Source: an uncultured Verrucomicrobiales bacterium (lineage in GTDB: Bacteria; Verrucomicrobiota; Verrucomicrobiia; Verrucomicrobiales; Akkermansiaceae). Taken from it: 55,534 bases of DNA. The stretch is from assembly GCA_949373085.1 (NCBI GenBank), contig CASICJ010000036.1, positions 1 through 55,534 on the forward strand, written 5' to 3'. A program made the translations under genes and the position numbers. A model generated the notes under the pieces. The model ran no database searches and was not told the origin of the DNA. It saw only the letters and a list, made by a program, of their open reading frames with translations. Positions 43,670-53,213 of this stretch are shown piece after piece (the stretch's first letter is position 1; each line of letters opens with the position of its first letter).

Positions 43670-45220
43670 TCACCTCAATTCCTTCCGGGCCCACGCCATC
43701 GTCTTCTTCGTCATTGGGTCTCCGGAGGGTTCCTTTCCCAAAATTTTTCGGGTTAACTCTGCCTGAAAGAGATAAGCAAAAATTTCATTGGGGTGATCGT
43801 ATCCGGCACGGATTGGGAACTGCTTTTTCCAGTCTCTCATAAGATTTGGATTAATAACTTCAGGTTTCTTTTCTCCTTTTCTCCAAATTACCCGATAGGT
43901 CTCACCCGTTTTTTGGAGAGGCATGATCGCCTCTCGGAAGGAAGCTGGCATCCTTGCCGGATCATCCTTCTCATCGAGGATTGTCTTTAACCAATAATGA
44001 TTACCCTCGTAATCCACCACCCAACGATTTCCTTCCAGTCCATCGGGATTCTGGATTTCGTTGCGCCCCACCCACTCATCGTGCTCCACCCTTCCATCGA
44101 TTAATCCGTAAGCCCCAATATAAAGCCCAGAAAACTTTCGAGGGAAGCACCGCTGAAGCACATGGATTTGTTCGTGAACAATAATCGTTCCTGCCCCCGC
44201 GAGCGCCTTCTTACTTTTGCCGTGCCGGCGATAGTCTTTCACCATGCGATTAAGCGCGCCCTCAGCAATTACCACCGACAAGCCACGAGTATGGCAAAAC
44301 CCTCCACAATGATCGCTCTTCACCTTAACAACCTGCCATGGTTGGTTGGCTAGAAGGGGAAAATCTTCCACCAATAGCTTGCGATACTCCCCGACCATCC
44401 AGAGAACAACTTCCCTTTCTTCCCGAGTAAAATCCATCACAGCATTTCCGAACCTCTTTCGCGCTTCTTTTTCCAAAGCTTCACCTTTCAGAGCTTTCCC
44501 CACCACTTTCCCGGTCATCGCCTCAACTTCGCGACGATTGAGTTCCGTGTAATAAGCCTCAAAATTCTCCCCAAGATAAGCTCGCCGTCCTTCGTCTACC
44601 TCAAGGCACTTTACTGTCTCGCGAACCAAGGGGCTTTTTAAAATAGTCGCAGCTTGATCCCTTGTGATTCCATCTTCCCAAATACGATCCAAAAAATCAC
44701 CATCACCCATCACATTAGGAATATCTGACGGCACCTCGGCATCATCCACAGTGTGAGACAGTCCCAAATTGTGGGCCACCTCGTGCACCACCACAAAGGC
44801 ATCTTGCCCAAGCGGAGGATTATCACCCTGCGCAATAAAAGTGACCCATCCGGGCTCCTGTCCAAGACCATTTGGAGCCGATCTTCCATTAATCTTGCGT
44901 GCGAAAAATATATTTGCAATTCGCCGAGGTTGCCGAAAAACGCCCTCTTCCATCGCCGCCTTCACGATCACGTCTACATCAATCTCACCATCCCTAAACT
45001 CGCGGCGCGACCATTTCACTGGCTCAAGAATTTGAAAATCGAGATCCCATCGACGAAATGGCAAATCAAGCAACTCCTCCTGCAAGTTGGCCTTGGCCGC
45101 ACCATCGCCCGCATCGTTAGTCAATATAATCGGACGAAGTAATATGGTGTGCCCAGTTAGTTCATGACTAGAGGCCGAATGAACTGACAAAAGCCCGGCC
45201 AAGAACAACTCCCGGATCAT
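43670..45220 (-). CDS. secreted metalloprotease-like protein with two HExxH motifs
   Basis: 516 residues from ATG 45220 (MIRELFLAGLLSVHSASSHE); the frame continues to 45313, but a signal peptide begins here and the ATG overlaps the upstream stop. An N-terminal metzincin-type motif HEVAHNLGLSH is at residues 146-156 (His, Glu, His plus the third His). A second HExxH, HEQIHVLQRCFP, is at 349-360, followed by an acidic region. It is probably a zinc protease with two separate HExxH centres, but family names escape me. It is translationally coupled (ATGA overlap) to the DUF3500 gene. Confidence 0.65.
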   Translation of the reverse strand: MIRELFLAGLLSVHSASSHELTGHTILLRPIILTNDAGDGAAKANLQEELLDLPFRRWDLDFQILEPVKWSRREFRDGEIDVDVIVKAAMEEGVFRQPRRIANIFFARKINGRSAPNGLGQEPGWVTFIAQGDNPPLGQDAFVVVHEVAHNLGLSHTVDDAEVPSDIPNVMGDGDFLDRIWEDGITRDQAATILKSPLVRETVKCLEVDEGRRAYLGENFEAYYTELNRREVEAMTGKVVGKALKGEALEKEARKRFGNAVMDFTREEREVVLWMVGEYRKLLVEDFPLLANQPWQVVKVKSDHCGGFCHTRGLSVVIAEGALNRMVKDYRRHGKSKKALAGAGTIIVHEQIHVLQRCFPRKFSGLYIGAYGLIDGRVEHDEWVGRNEIQNPDGLEGNRWVVDYEGNHYWLKTILDEKDDPARMPASFREAIMPLQKTGETYRVIWRKGEKKPEVINPNLMRDWKKQFPIRAGYDHPNEIFAYLFQAELTRKILGKEPSGDPMTKKTMAWARKELR

Positions 45221-46206
45221 ACCGACTTCTTGATATGCATCCAGGCATGAACATGCGGTTTGCCGCGGAAGTAACAAACCATGTTCGGTCCCTCCAACTG
45301 CCAGACATCCCAAATCTCATCCTCCCCGATATTTTCCTCTTTGTAGAAAGCCATATGAATATTGTCCAAGCCTCCAGCTTCGACCAACTTTAGCGCTTCC
45401 TTGGAATCCTTTTCGCGGAAAGGTGCCATGAGATCGCCAAGCACTTTACGAACATGCCCTTTCTGGTCCCCGCTCATATCGCCAACGCGAATACCATCGA
45501 GTCCCTTTTTCTTTCCAGTCAACTTCACGGTAGCCCGGCCTTTTTCACCGCGACTCTTTCCACAGAGCGCTGATTGCCGCTGCTTGCCATCAAGCATTTG
45601 ATAAACCTCATTCGCACGAACCGCCTGATACCAATAAGCATTATCCTTATGATCCGACTTCTCATTAAAACTATCGGCCGCATGTCCGTAAAACAAGGGT
45701 CCGCCAAAAGCAGTTCCTTCATTCGAGTCTCCATCACAACGACGCGTGCAATGACGCCCAGTCAAAACAAACTCAAATTTCCCCGTCCCTGGAATCCCAA
45801 AGATTGCCACCGATGACCCACCCTCAAAACCATCAAGACCACTATCCCATTCCACCTGGTCGTAAACTTTTTCAGCATACTCCTCACTATGAATCCCCAT
45901 GAAGATCTCCTTGATCATCGCCTGTTGATCTTTGGTGTAATGCTCAACGAGGATCTTCGTGATCAGCCAGTTATTTTCAATCTTCAAGCGAAGCTTGTGA
46001 TCATAAGGAAAACACATCGCCTTCTTCTGCTCCTCGCTGAGAGAATCATAAAAGGTCTTCACCAAAGTCTCTGCCTCTGGCTTCTTTTTCTCTTTTTCAG
46101 CCCCGATAATAGGAATCGCTCCAAATCCCAGTCCTGCCGCGGCGACAGACGAATGACGAAGAAAAGAACGGCGGTCAACAGAGAGTGGATGGTTTTCTGG
46201 CTTCAT
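45217..46206 (-). CDS. DUF3500 family Tat-exported protein
   Basis: 329 residues from ATG 46206 (MKPENHPLSVDRRSFLRHSS); the frame reaches 46248, but the twin-arginine signal RRSFLRHSSVAAAGLGFG fits the later start. DUF3500 features: YDSLSEEQKKAMCFPYDH, GLDGFEGGSSVAIFGIPGTG, FEFVLTGRHCTRRCDGD, GPLFYGHAADSFNEK and DVWQLEGPNMVCYFRG. The function of the family is not established. Its stop overlaps the start of the downstream metalloprotease gene, so they form an operon. Confidence 0.88.
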   Translation of the reverse strand: MKPENHPLSVDRRSFLRHSSVAAAGLGFGAIPIIGAEKEKKKPEAETLVKTFYDSLSEEQKKAMCFPYDHKLRLKIENNWLITKILVEHYTKDQQAMIKEIFMGIHSEEYAEKVYDQVEWDSGLDGFEGGSSVAIFGIPGTGKFEFVLTGRHCTRRCDGDSNEGTAFGGPLFYGHAADSFNEKSDHKDNAYWYQAVRANEVYQMLDGKQRQSALCGKSRGEKGRATVKLTGKKKGLDGIRVGDMSGDQKGHVRKVLGDLMAPFREKDSKEALKLVEAGGLDNIHMAFYKEENIGEDEIWDVWQLEGPNMVCYFRGKPHVHAWMHIKKSV

Positions 46207-46590
46207 GAATTTTCGTGAGTTATCTAAATATGTTAACACCTCAGTCATACTCTTCGACCATTTTTTATTTCACTCTTGGCGATTTCCTTTTCATGCGCTG
46301 GCCGCTCGGCACACTCTGGGAAGCGAAAGGAGCGTGAGCCATTCGATCTCTCTTCAATCCTATTGTCAGAGAAAGACTCGTCTGATTCACTTACCCTGAG
46401 TGCAAAATTCTCGCTCTTCGGGCCATTAGATCGATGCTTCATCCTTTTTCTTCAAAAACCTAAGATCTTAATTACTGGCGTAATAGCTTCCAAAAAAAAG
46501 TCCTTTTTCCTCCCCTTTACTTGGGATCTCCTCCATTATCTTAGAGCCCACATTCGGATAGTAGCTACCAATAGTCTTATTAATTTTAGC

Positions 46591-46857
46591 GTGAAATCAC
46601 AACATCGTAAGCGAATTCTACTCGAAATCGAAACCGCGATCGCCCCAGGACGAGACATGCGACTGGGTATCTCAAAGTTTGTAGGCGAGATTAATCGCTG
46701 GGATGTTCACCACAACGCCGGGAGCTGGTCTCTCCACGGACACAACTCTAGTCCGTCTCATATTGAACCTCTTGATCCAAAGATGCCGGTCGATGGAGTC
46801 ATAACCCGGATCAGCAACAACTGGATTCACCCCAGGAGCCTTCCGCGAAAATCATAG
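46591..46857 (+). pseudogene. N-terminal remnant of a XylR-like (AraC family) regulator
   Basis: From GTG 46591 the frame reads VKSQHRKRILLEIETAIAPG, RDMRLGISKFVGEINRWD, a short spacer, then MPVDGVITRISNN, and stops at TAG 46855-46857. The first 70 residues match the start of the periplasmic-binding-like sensor domain of XylR regulators (L-x-I-E-T, G-R-x-x-L-x-G-I, D-G-V-I-x-R). Full-length members have about 400 residues with a C-terminal AraC DNA-binding domain, absent here. The break is followed at once by the UnbV gene at 46864, suggesting a deletion. Upstream codons of the same frame (46276-46590) show no protein sense. Confidence 0.6.
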
Positions 46858-46863
46858 CCTCCG

Positions 46864-49216
46864 ATGAAACTACTACTCTTCCTTTGCATTATTCTTGCTT
46901 CATGCAGGGAAACCCAAAAAAGCCCAAGCCCTCCTTTACAGGATCAGACTGGAGCCTCGCCAGACGAAATTGTAACTCGCCTAGTTCACACCGAGGAAAT
47001 GGTTCTCAAGCTCACTCCTCATCTCAAAAATCTCGCTGAAGATCTCCGCTCAAAAAACGTTCCCGCTGAACGAATCCCACCTGCATGGCGCCCATATCTC
47101 GCTCCAAATTACACATGGCTCAATGCGTCTTTTGGTATTCTCTCTGGAAGCTATGAAGAAAAAAAATTCATCACAAAAACTAAGTTTGAAGGACTCCTCA
47201 AAAACGAAGATGGCTCTCTTGTTGGAATCCAAGCCAAACAAGACCTCACCTGGGTTTCTCCCAAAGAATCCCCATCACTCATCAACTGGTCCCAACTCGA
47301 CTTCCACTCTTTGGCTTCTCCGCAAACCCTTTTTCAAGATGTCACAAACCAGGCTATTCCCTCCTCCTATTCCCGCGACGAAGCTCAACGCTCTAAGCAT
47401 TACGAAATCACCGAACAAGCCCTCGCTGAAAAAAAACTGATTCTTCCAAAACGAGAATACGCGGGTGTCCCAGACATGGAAAGTGCTCTCCAGTATCCCT
47501 CTGTTAGCGTTGTCGATTACGACTCTGACGGACACGATGATCTCTTAATCACAGCCCGATACCTCGAGCCACAACTCTTTCGCAATCTTGGTAACGGAAC
47601 TATTTAGAGACACAACTCTCGAATCTGGACTCACTCCTGGCTACTGTGTTAATTTCATCCTATTTGCCGACTTTGATAACGATGGCGACCCTGATGCTCT
47701 TGTTTGTCGCTCTCTTGAACCGACGCTGTATTTTCAAAACAGCGGGGGCCGCTTTGAAAATGTCACCTCACGCCTCTCCGACCTCGGTAAGCAATTTTTC
47801 GTCGTTTCTGCCTGTGCCACTGATGTCAATCGTGACGGCCTTCTCGATGTTTATCTCTCCACCTACACTCCCGGCACTGACGTCAACCCCTCGTGGATGG
47901 ATAATTACCTCCCAACTGCCGATAAAGCGCATCTCAATAAACTCTCCCAAAGCTCACACCCTTATTTCGATGATAGAGGTGCCGCGAATATCCTCCTAAT
48001 GAACCGTGGAAATGGTCGACTCGAACGAGCGGGCGGAAACGTGATCAAACTTTGGCGAAAAAGCTATCAACCCACATGGGCCGATTTTGACAATGATGGC
48101 GATGACGATCTCTACGTCTGCAACGACTTCTCACCCGACACCTACCTCCGAAACGACACGCCGAAAGGAGTCTCAGCGAATCCCGTCTTCGACGGAAGCC
48201 TTTACGCCGAGAACTTTCCCGGACGGAGAGATGGCCTTCGGCATGGGCGCCTCACTTCGGAGACTACGATCAACGATGGCGATCTCGACCTCTTCGTCTC
48301 CAACATGTATTCCAAAGCCGGCAATCGGATCATCGACAGCTCGTCGGCGAGGTCGACCCCCGCATCAAGGTTTCCGCTGCGCGAGGCAACTTCCTGTATC
48401 GCGAACGACGACGGAAGTTTTCGGCAAGACGCCGCACCCGACGCTCCCGAAACCCGCACCGGCTGGTCATTTGGCGGCCAGTTCGCCGACTTCAACAACG
48501 ACGGCCATCCTCGATCTCTACGTTCCCAGCGGCTACTACACCGCGCCAAAAGCAGTAGCCACCGAGCTCGACTTGTGAAGTTGCTTCTGGAGCACGGTCG
48601 TGCTCGCCGACCCCACACAAGTCCGAAGGATATTTCGTCAGTCCGAGCGCCTGGCAAGTCACCCCTCCTAAACTTCCAGCTCCGCGTCGAACAAGACAAC
48701 CCCGGCGGGCCCCGCATACCGGAGCAACTCCCTCAGCGGCAACGAGCGAAATCGCCTCCTCATCGCTCGGCCCCGGTGGCTTCACCGACCACTCCCTCAT
48801 CAGCGGCATCGACTGCCCGCGAGGACGCACGCTCCTTCGCGCTCTTCGACTACGACAACGATGGCTGGCTCGATATTGCTCTTGCTAGCACTTCATTCCC
48901 ACGCCTCCGTGTTTTTCGCAATCGCTTCTCAGAAATTGGCAATCACGAAAAAGGTCGTCTTGTGCGCCTCAATCTCATCGGCACAACAAGTAACAGGGAT
49001 GCCGCTGGCGCTGTCGTTATCGCCCACACCTCAAAAACCAAACGCGCTTTTCGAAAAAATCTAGGCCAAGGCCTCTCTTCCCAAAATTCACCCTCGATCT
49101 TTATCACTGTCCCACCCAAGGACAGTCTTGAGAACCTCACCGTCCATTGGCCGTCAGGAAAAATTACCAATTATAAACCAACCGGATCGGAAACGGTCAT
49201 TTCGATTACCGAGTAA
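46864..49216 (+). CDS. UnbV/ASPIC (CRTAC1-like) FG-GAP lipoprotein with in-frame TGA, candidate selenoprotein; frameshifted
   Basis: Signal and lipobox MKLLLFLCIILASCRETQ. VCBS/FG-GAP repeats: VVDYDSDGHDDLLIT, ILFADFDNDGDPDALVCR, CATDVNRDGLLDVYLSTY, WADFDNDGDDDLYVCNDF and LDLFVSNMYSKAGNRI. The C-terminal UnbV/ASPIC domain includes SFALFDYDNDGWLDIALAST and VRLNLIGTTSNRDAAGAVV. One indel near 47590-47602 and several at 48,220-48,840 break the frame. In the correct frame, YYTAPKAVATELDL is followed by TGA 48576-48578, then SCFWSTVVLADP. The paralogue at 49.2-52.1 kb has TGA at the same place. A perfect GGUC hairpin follows 17 nt later in DNA. I infer Sec at about residue 571. No thioredoxin tail here. 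Calcium-binding propeller, role unknown. Confidence 0.8.
48590..48605 (+). promoter_or_regulatory. bacterial SECIS element of the first UnbV gene
   Basis: GAGCAC-GGTC-GTGCTC: a perfect 6-bp stem closing a GGUC apical loop. The loop starts exactly 17 nt after the TGA at 48576-48578. E. coli fdhF has a GGUC loop 18 nt after its UGA. Six Watson-Crick pairs, no mismatches. Confidence 0.8.
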
Positions 49217-52118
49217 ATGACCTTAAATCCGATAACGTTGGAGTGCCTTTCATCACCTTCAAAATTCTTCCTTCTTTGTCCAAAATAAAACTCGAAGGTA
49301 ACGGGGTCTCACCGAAATTCTTCTCCAAAAGAGCCTCCACTTCACCCCTCTTATTTACTTCACGTAAAATCTTATAAGGTGGTTTGAAGGCTACCTCAAA
49401 CTTTCCCCACTCCTCCTCACCCTCCTTTTCATCTATTGGAAAGGCGTAGAGTCCCAGCCCCTCCACCTTCTTCGAAAGCCATTTTAAATGCTCTATTTCC
49501 CCTTGGCAAATTGGGCACCAAGTTGCCAAGGTTACCACCACATTCAATTCCTGTTGGACTGTTAAATCTAAACGATCCAGCTTTGGCGAAATAACTCTTT
49601 CGGGAATAACCGATCTCGGAACTTTAAGAACTTCGACCTCATCGATTCTCTCGTCAATCGTTACCAAATCTCCCGCTTTTACGATTCCCACTTCACTCTT
49701 TTTTCCCGAAGGCCAAAGCACCGTCACCTCATCCGCGTGGTCCGAATTTCCAATACCAATTAGTAAGGTCTCACTATTTTGCGCTGCAAAACCATCACCT
49801 GCCCGCAGTTCACGACGCAGGGTCTTTTCGCCAATCCTGACCAACACATGAGCTCCAATTCCATCCCTAGGACTCCATTCCTCAGACACCTGAGCCGTTA
49901 AATTACCTCCAATCAACTTTACCCGAATTGCGTGGCCTAGGTCTTCTATTTCATTTCTGAACAGCTGCAACTGTGGCTTGTTCGTATTTGTCAAAATGAC
50001 GTCGTTCCGCCCGTCCCGATCAAAGTCAAAAAACGCAAATGCTCTCCCATCTGCTATACTGTCTAAGCCAGTCACCCCAGAAATGTCCTTGAATGCCTCC
50101 CCCCCTTGATTCCAGAAAACACTGTTACTTTCTTTCCCACTAAATGAGTGACTCCTCAGGACTGGATTACCATCAAGCTTCTTACTTGTGTCAATTACCC
50201 CCGGCATCACCCCATACTGCCTTACATCAACTCCCTCTTCGGAAAACTGCTTACTGAGATTGCTATCCGAACGCACGACCGCGCGCCACAAACTACTTCA
50301 CAAATCAACTTCTGTTTCAGTCCCTGAAGGCGGCGTATAGAGACCATTCGCAACATAAAGGTCTAAAAAACCATCATTATCGAAGTCAGTAAACTGCCCA
50401 CCCCACGACCATCCAGCCTGAGATACCTCACAATTAACGGGTTGGAACTTGGCCCCTGTATTACGCAACAACTTATTTCCTTTGACCCCTTCATACATTC
50501 GCTCCTCTAGACCATCGAACATTTTGGTAATTCGACTCCCAGCCTTGGAATACATGTAAGTGAAGTAAGGATCGAGAAACCCATCATTGTTATAGTCTCC
50601 CAAGGATACCCCCATTCCAAAACCCTGTAATTCATTTCCTGCCACTTCGTTCGTAACATCTACCAAACGTCCTCCCTCGTTTCGAAAAACATAATCGGGC
50701 GCATAATCATTAGCCACAAATAAATCCGGATCGCCATCATTGTCATAGTCTGACCACGTGCCCTGGAAACTCGACAACCATAAGTCTGCTCCTCCAGCTT
50801 TTAGTGATCTTGAAAATCGCCCATTCCCCTGATTGATCAGCAGAACATTTGGTGGCCCGGTTAAACGAAAAACCGGATGATCCTGCCCTCTCCTCCGTTT
50901 CCATTCGACTTGTTCCTCCGGTGTCAAAAATTCGGTTGCTAAAATATTTCGAGGCCGAGAAATCGGCAATCGATATGTCGCCAAATATAGATCCAATAAT
51001 CCATCTCCATTCACGTCAGCTGATGACATTGCTGAAGTCCAATAAGGCATTCCTCCAAGCACATTCTCCTCCGTTCGATCAACGAACACTCCACCTACAT
51101 TTATGAAAAACCGCCCTCGCTCCAAACTTCTCCCGATGAAGACGTCTTTGTCTCCGTCATTATCAAAATCCGCAAAAAGAGAACAATTACACACTCCATC
51201 CAGGTCCAAGCCTACTTTTTGCGCAACTTCCTCAAAGGTTCCATCACCTCGATTCCTCCACAACTGGTTGCGACCCCACCGAGCCGTCACATAAAAATCA
51301 TCCCACCCATCCTCATCGACATCTACAACTGATACCGAAGTGTGCTGATCCAACGAATCCCAAGTTGCGATATAATTCCAGTAGTGTCGCGGGTATGAAA
51401 ATTTCGTTCCACCTGTAAAAAACACATCTCGAACGTACTGGTCATGGACCGAATTCTGCGCTTTCTCCAAATCCTCGGGTGACCTTAGAACTCGATCTAA
51501 AACATCGGAGAAAAACGGTTTTTCACAAACCATCTCTTTCAACTCCAGATTTTCAATTAGACGGATTAGCCACTCTCCCTCTCTCTTGACCCACCAAATC
51601 CCCAATTTACCATTCCATGCCCCCAACTTTCCTTCAGCTGTAGTACCGCGCAAAGTCACTTTTAGCTTCGTATGAAAATCTCCCACTTTACCAAAAGCTC
51701 CCTCCAAAGTCCCAAAACTAATTTTTTCTAATCTCCACACCCTTTCAAATAAGGCCTTCCAAATTTCACGTTCCCCTCCCAGTTCCAGCTCTTCTTTCCC
51801 AAGAGAAAACTCACCCATTTCGACCCCGGGGAACTCCCCTTGTGAAAATTTCAAATCGACAATCGCGTTAAACCTAGCTCCCTCGATAAATAGCTTTTCA
51901 TTCCAGCCAACTTTCATATTTGCTACGGCCCGCTTTAACCGATTCACGGGTCCAACCAACTCCGCTATCACTTCCTCTGTCTTCACCATCTTAGCATAAG
52001 CCTCTTCGGCTGAAATCTGCTGATCCCTTGTCTCTTGTTCACTCTCTGGTCCACTCCTCTCACCACACGAAACAATAAACGCGAGACACGCTGCCCAAAA
52101 TAGCCGGAAAATCCTCAT
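49206..52118 (-). CDS. UnbV/ASPIC lipoprotein with in-frame TGA (candidate selenoprotein) and C-terminal thioredoxin domain
   Basis: One 970-codon frame from ATG 52118 to TAA 49206, broken only by TGA 50300-50298 (codon 607). Lipobox in MRIFRLFWAACLAFIVSCGE. FG-GAP/VCBS repeats: VVDVDEDGWDDFYVTARWG, LFADFDNDGDKDVFIGR, SADVNGDGLLDLYLATY, WSDYDNDGDPDLFVANDY and FTDFDNDGFLDLYVANGLY. Then SGTETEVDL, TGA, SSLWRAVVRSDSNL, and the UnbV domain (IRVKLIGGN, RAGDGFAAQNSETLLIG). The end is a TlpA-like thioredoxin domain with VVTLATWCPICQGEIEH (Cys868, Cys871). A GGUC hairpin follows the TGA by 17 nt. Sec607 plus a CxxC domain suggests a redox function in the periplasm (inference). Confidence 0.85.
50270..50287 (-). 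promoter_or_regulatory. bacterial SECIS element of the second UnbV gene
   Basis: In the mRNA, GGCGCGC-GGUC-GUGCGUU gives a seven-pair stem (four Watson-Crick, three G-U) and a GGUC apical loop, starting 17 nt after the UGA. Compared with the first UnbV gene, one pair is A-U there and C-G here, and two more are changed with pairing kept, so the stem is under selection. Confidence 0.8.
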
Positions 52119-52466
52119 AAATAAAAACTATCTTTAAATTTACTTTCTCGTCTACACCAAGCTTATTTTACGAAACAAAATGAACAAATAAAAACGGCCA
52201 CAGGCCAATTTTAGCAACAAGTTTCCAGGCAACAAATACCTAAGCTTCTAAGGGATCCAAAACTACTCAAAAACTCATTTTTAAAAATAAGGCATTAACG
52301 CAGTTAAACTATTATTAGTACTTTGGTAAAGTTAGCATAACAATACAAGTCCTCCAAGATCTCAAAACCTTCCCTATACGGCACAAAACTATCTAAACTT
52401 TAGATTTACACTCCACGGCAAGCTGGGTTATCCCTGTGATGTTAATTTAACAATTTGAAATAAATC
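52119..52466. other. AT-rich divergent intergenic region
   Basis: About 350 bp between the divergent UnbV gene and the first LamG gene. It must hold both promoters. I see AT-rich tracts, a short GGCC-ACA-GGCC inverted repeat at 52197-52207, and no ORF, tRNA or clear operator. Confidence 0.35.
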
Positions 52467-53213
52467 ATGAGAACACATTTCATTCTAACTTCTGCGTTCG
52501 TAGTCGGGATAGCCAATGGCGCTACACTCGCTCATCGATATTCCTTCGATACTGATACGACAGACTCGGTCGGTGGCAACACCGGTATTCTCGCAGGCGG
52601 ATCGACTGTCTCGTCCGGAAAACTGAGTCTAACAGGTCTTGGTGCTAGCACCGCGGCCAACCGAATGACGTTCACCAATCCCGTTGATATTGGTGGAAAC
52701 TTCGGAACAACCGGCGTGACCGTCGAGACGTGGTATACTGATTCTGGAACCGGTACTTGGGGTAAGCTTTTCCAATTCGGTAATAGTGCCGCAGGACAAG
52801 AACTTGCCTTTACCTTTACTCGAGGAAATGGACAACAAACCGGCGTCGATCGAGATGGAGCAAAACTCTTCGGAGAACAAATCTCACAAAACGCTCAACA
52901 CCATCTTGCTATCACCATATCCCCAGACGGCAATCTCAACACTTGGATCGACGGAAACCAAAAACTCACTGATGTCGACACCAACGATCTCTCCTCTATC
53001 AATACTACCTTCGAAGCGATCGGTGCCACAAGCTGGGGTGACCCTGGTATGAACGGCTCGGTCGACGAATTCCGAATCTGGTCTGGCGAACTCAGTGCGG
53101 CCGAAGTTGGAACTAACTTTGCATCTGGACCTAATAATTTAGTGCCAGAACCCAGTGGGATTCTTCTTACCCTCGCCGGAGGCCTTCTCTTCTTTCGTCG
53201 TCGACGGGCCTAA
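52467..53213 (+). CDS. LamG-domain PEP-CTERM protein
   Basis: 248 residues. Signal peptide MRTHFILTSAFVVGIANGAT, a LamG/concanavalin-like domain (residues 20-220: TLAHRYSFDTDTTDSVGGNT, TWYTDSGTGTWGKLFQFGNS, WIDGNQKLTDVDTN, GSVDEFRIWSGELSAAEV), and a PEP-CTERM sorting tag VPEPSGILLTLAGGLLFFRR followed by Arg. The tag means cleavage and surface attachment or export by exosortase, typical of exopolysaccharide-producing bacteria. The domain is closely repeated in the next gene. It ends with a strong terminator. Ligand unknown. Confidence 0.88.
   Translation: MRTHFILTSAFVVGIANGATLAHRYSFDTDTTDSVGGNTGILAGGSTVSSGKLSLTGLGASTAANRMTFTNPVDIGGNFGTTGVTVETWYTDSGTGTWGKLFQFGNSAAGQELAFTFTRGNGQQTGVDRDGAKLFGEQISQNAQHHLAITISPDGNLNTWIDGNQKLTDVDTNDLSSINTTFEAIGATSWGDPGMNGSVDEFRIWSGELSAAEVGTNFASGPNNLVPEPSGILLTLAGGLLFFRRRRA

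Noticed and set aside
46276..46590. First 105 codons of the frame that contains the XylR remnant
   Set aside because: No protein sense or start context; family similarity begins only at GTG 46591.
50298..50300. TGA as a sequencing error splitting a normal UnbV gene
   Set aside because: The frame is intact on both sides, the paralogue has TGA at the same column with different flanking codons, and both are followed by a GGUC hairpin at the same distance.
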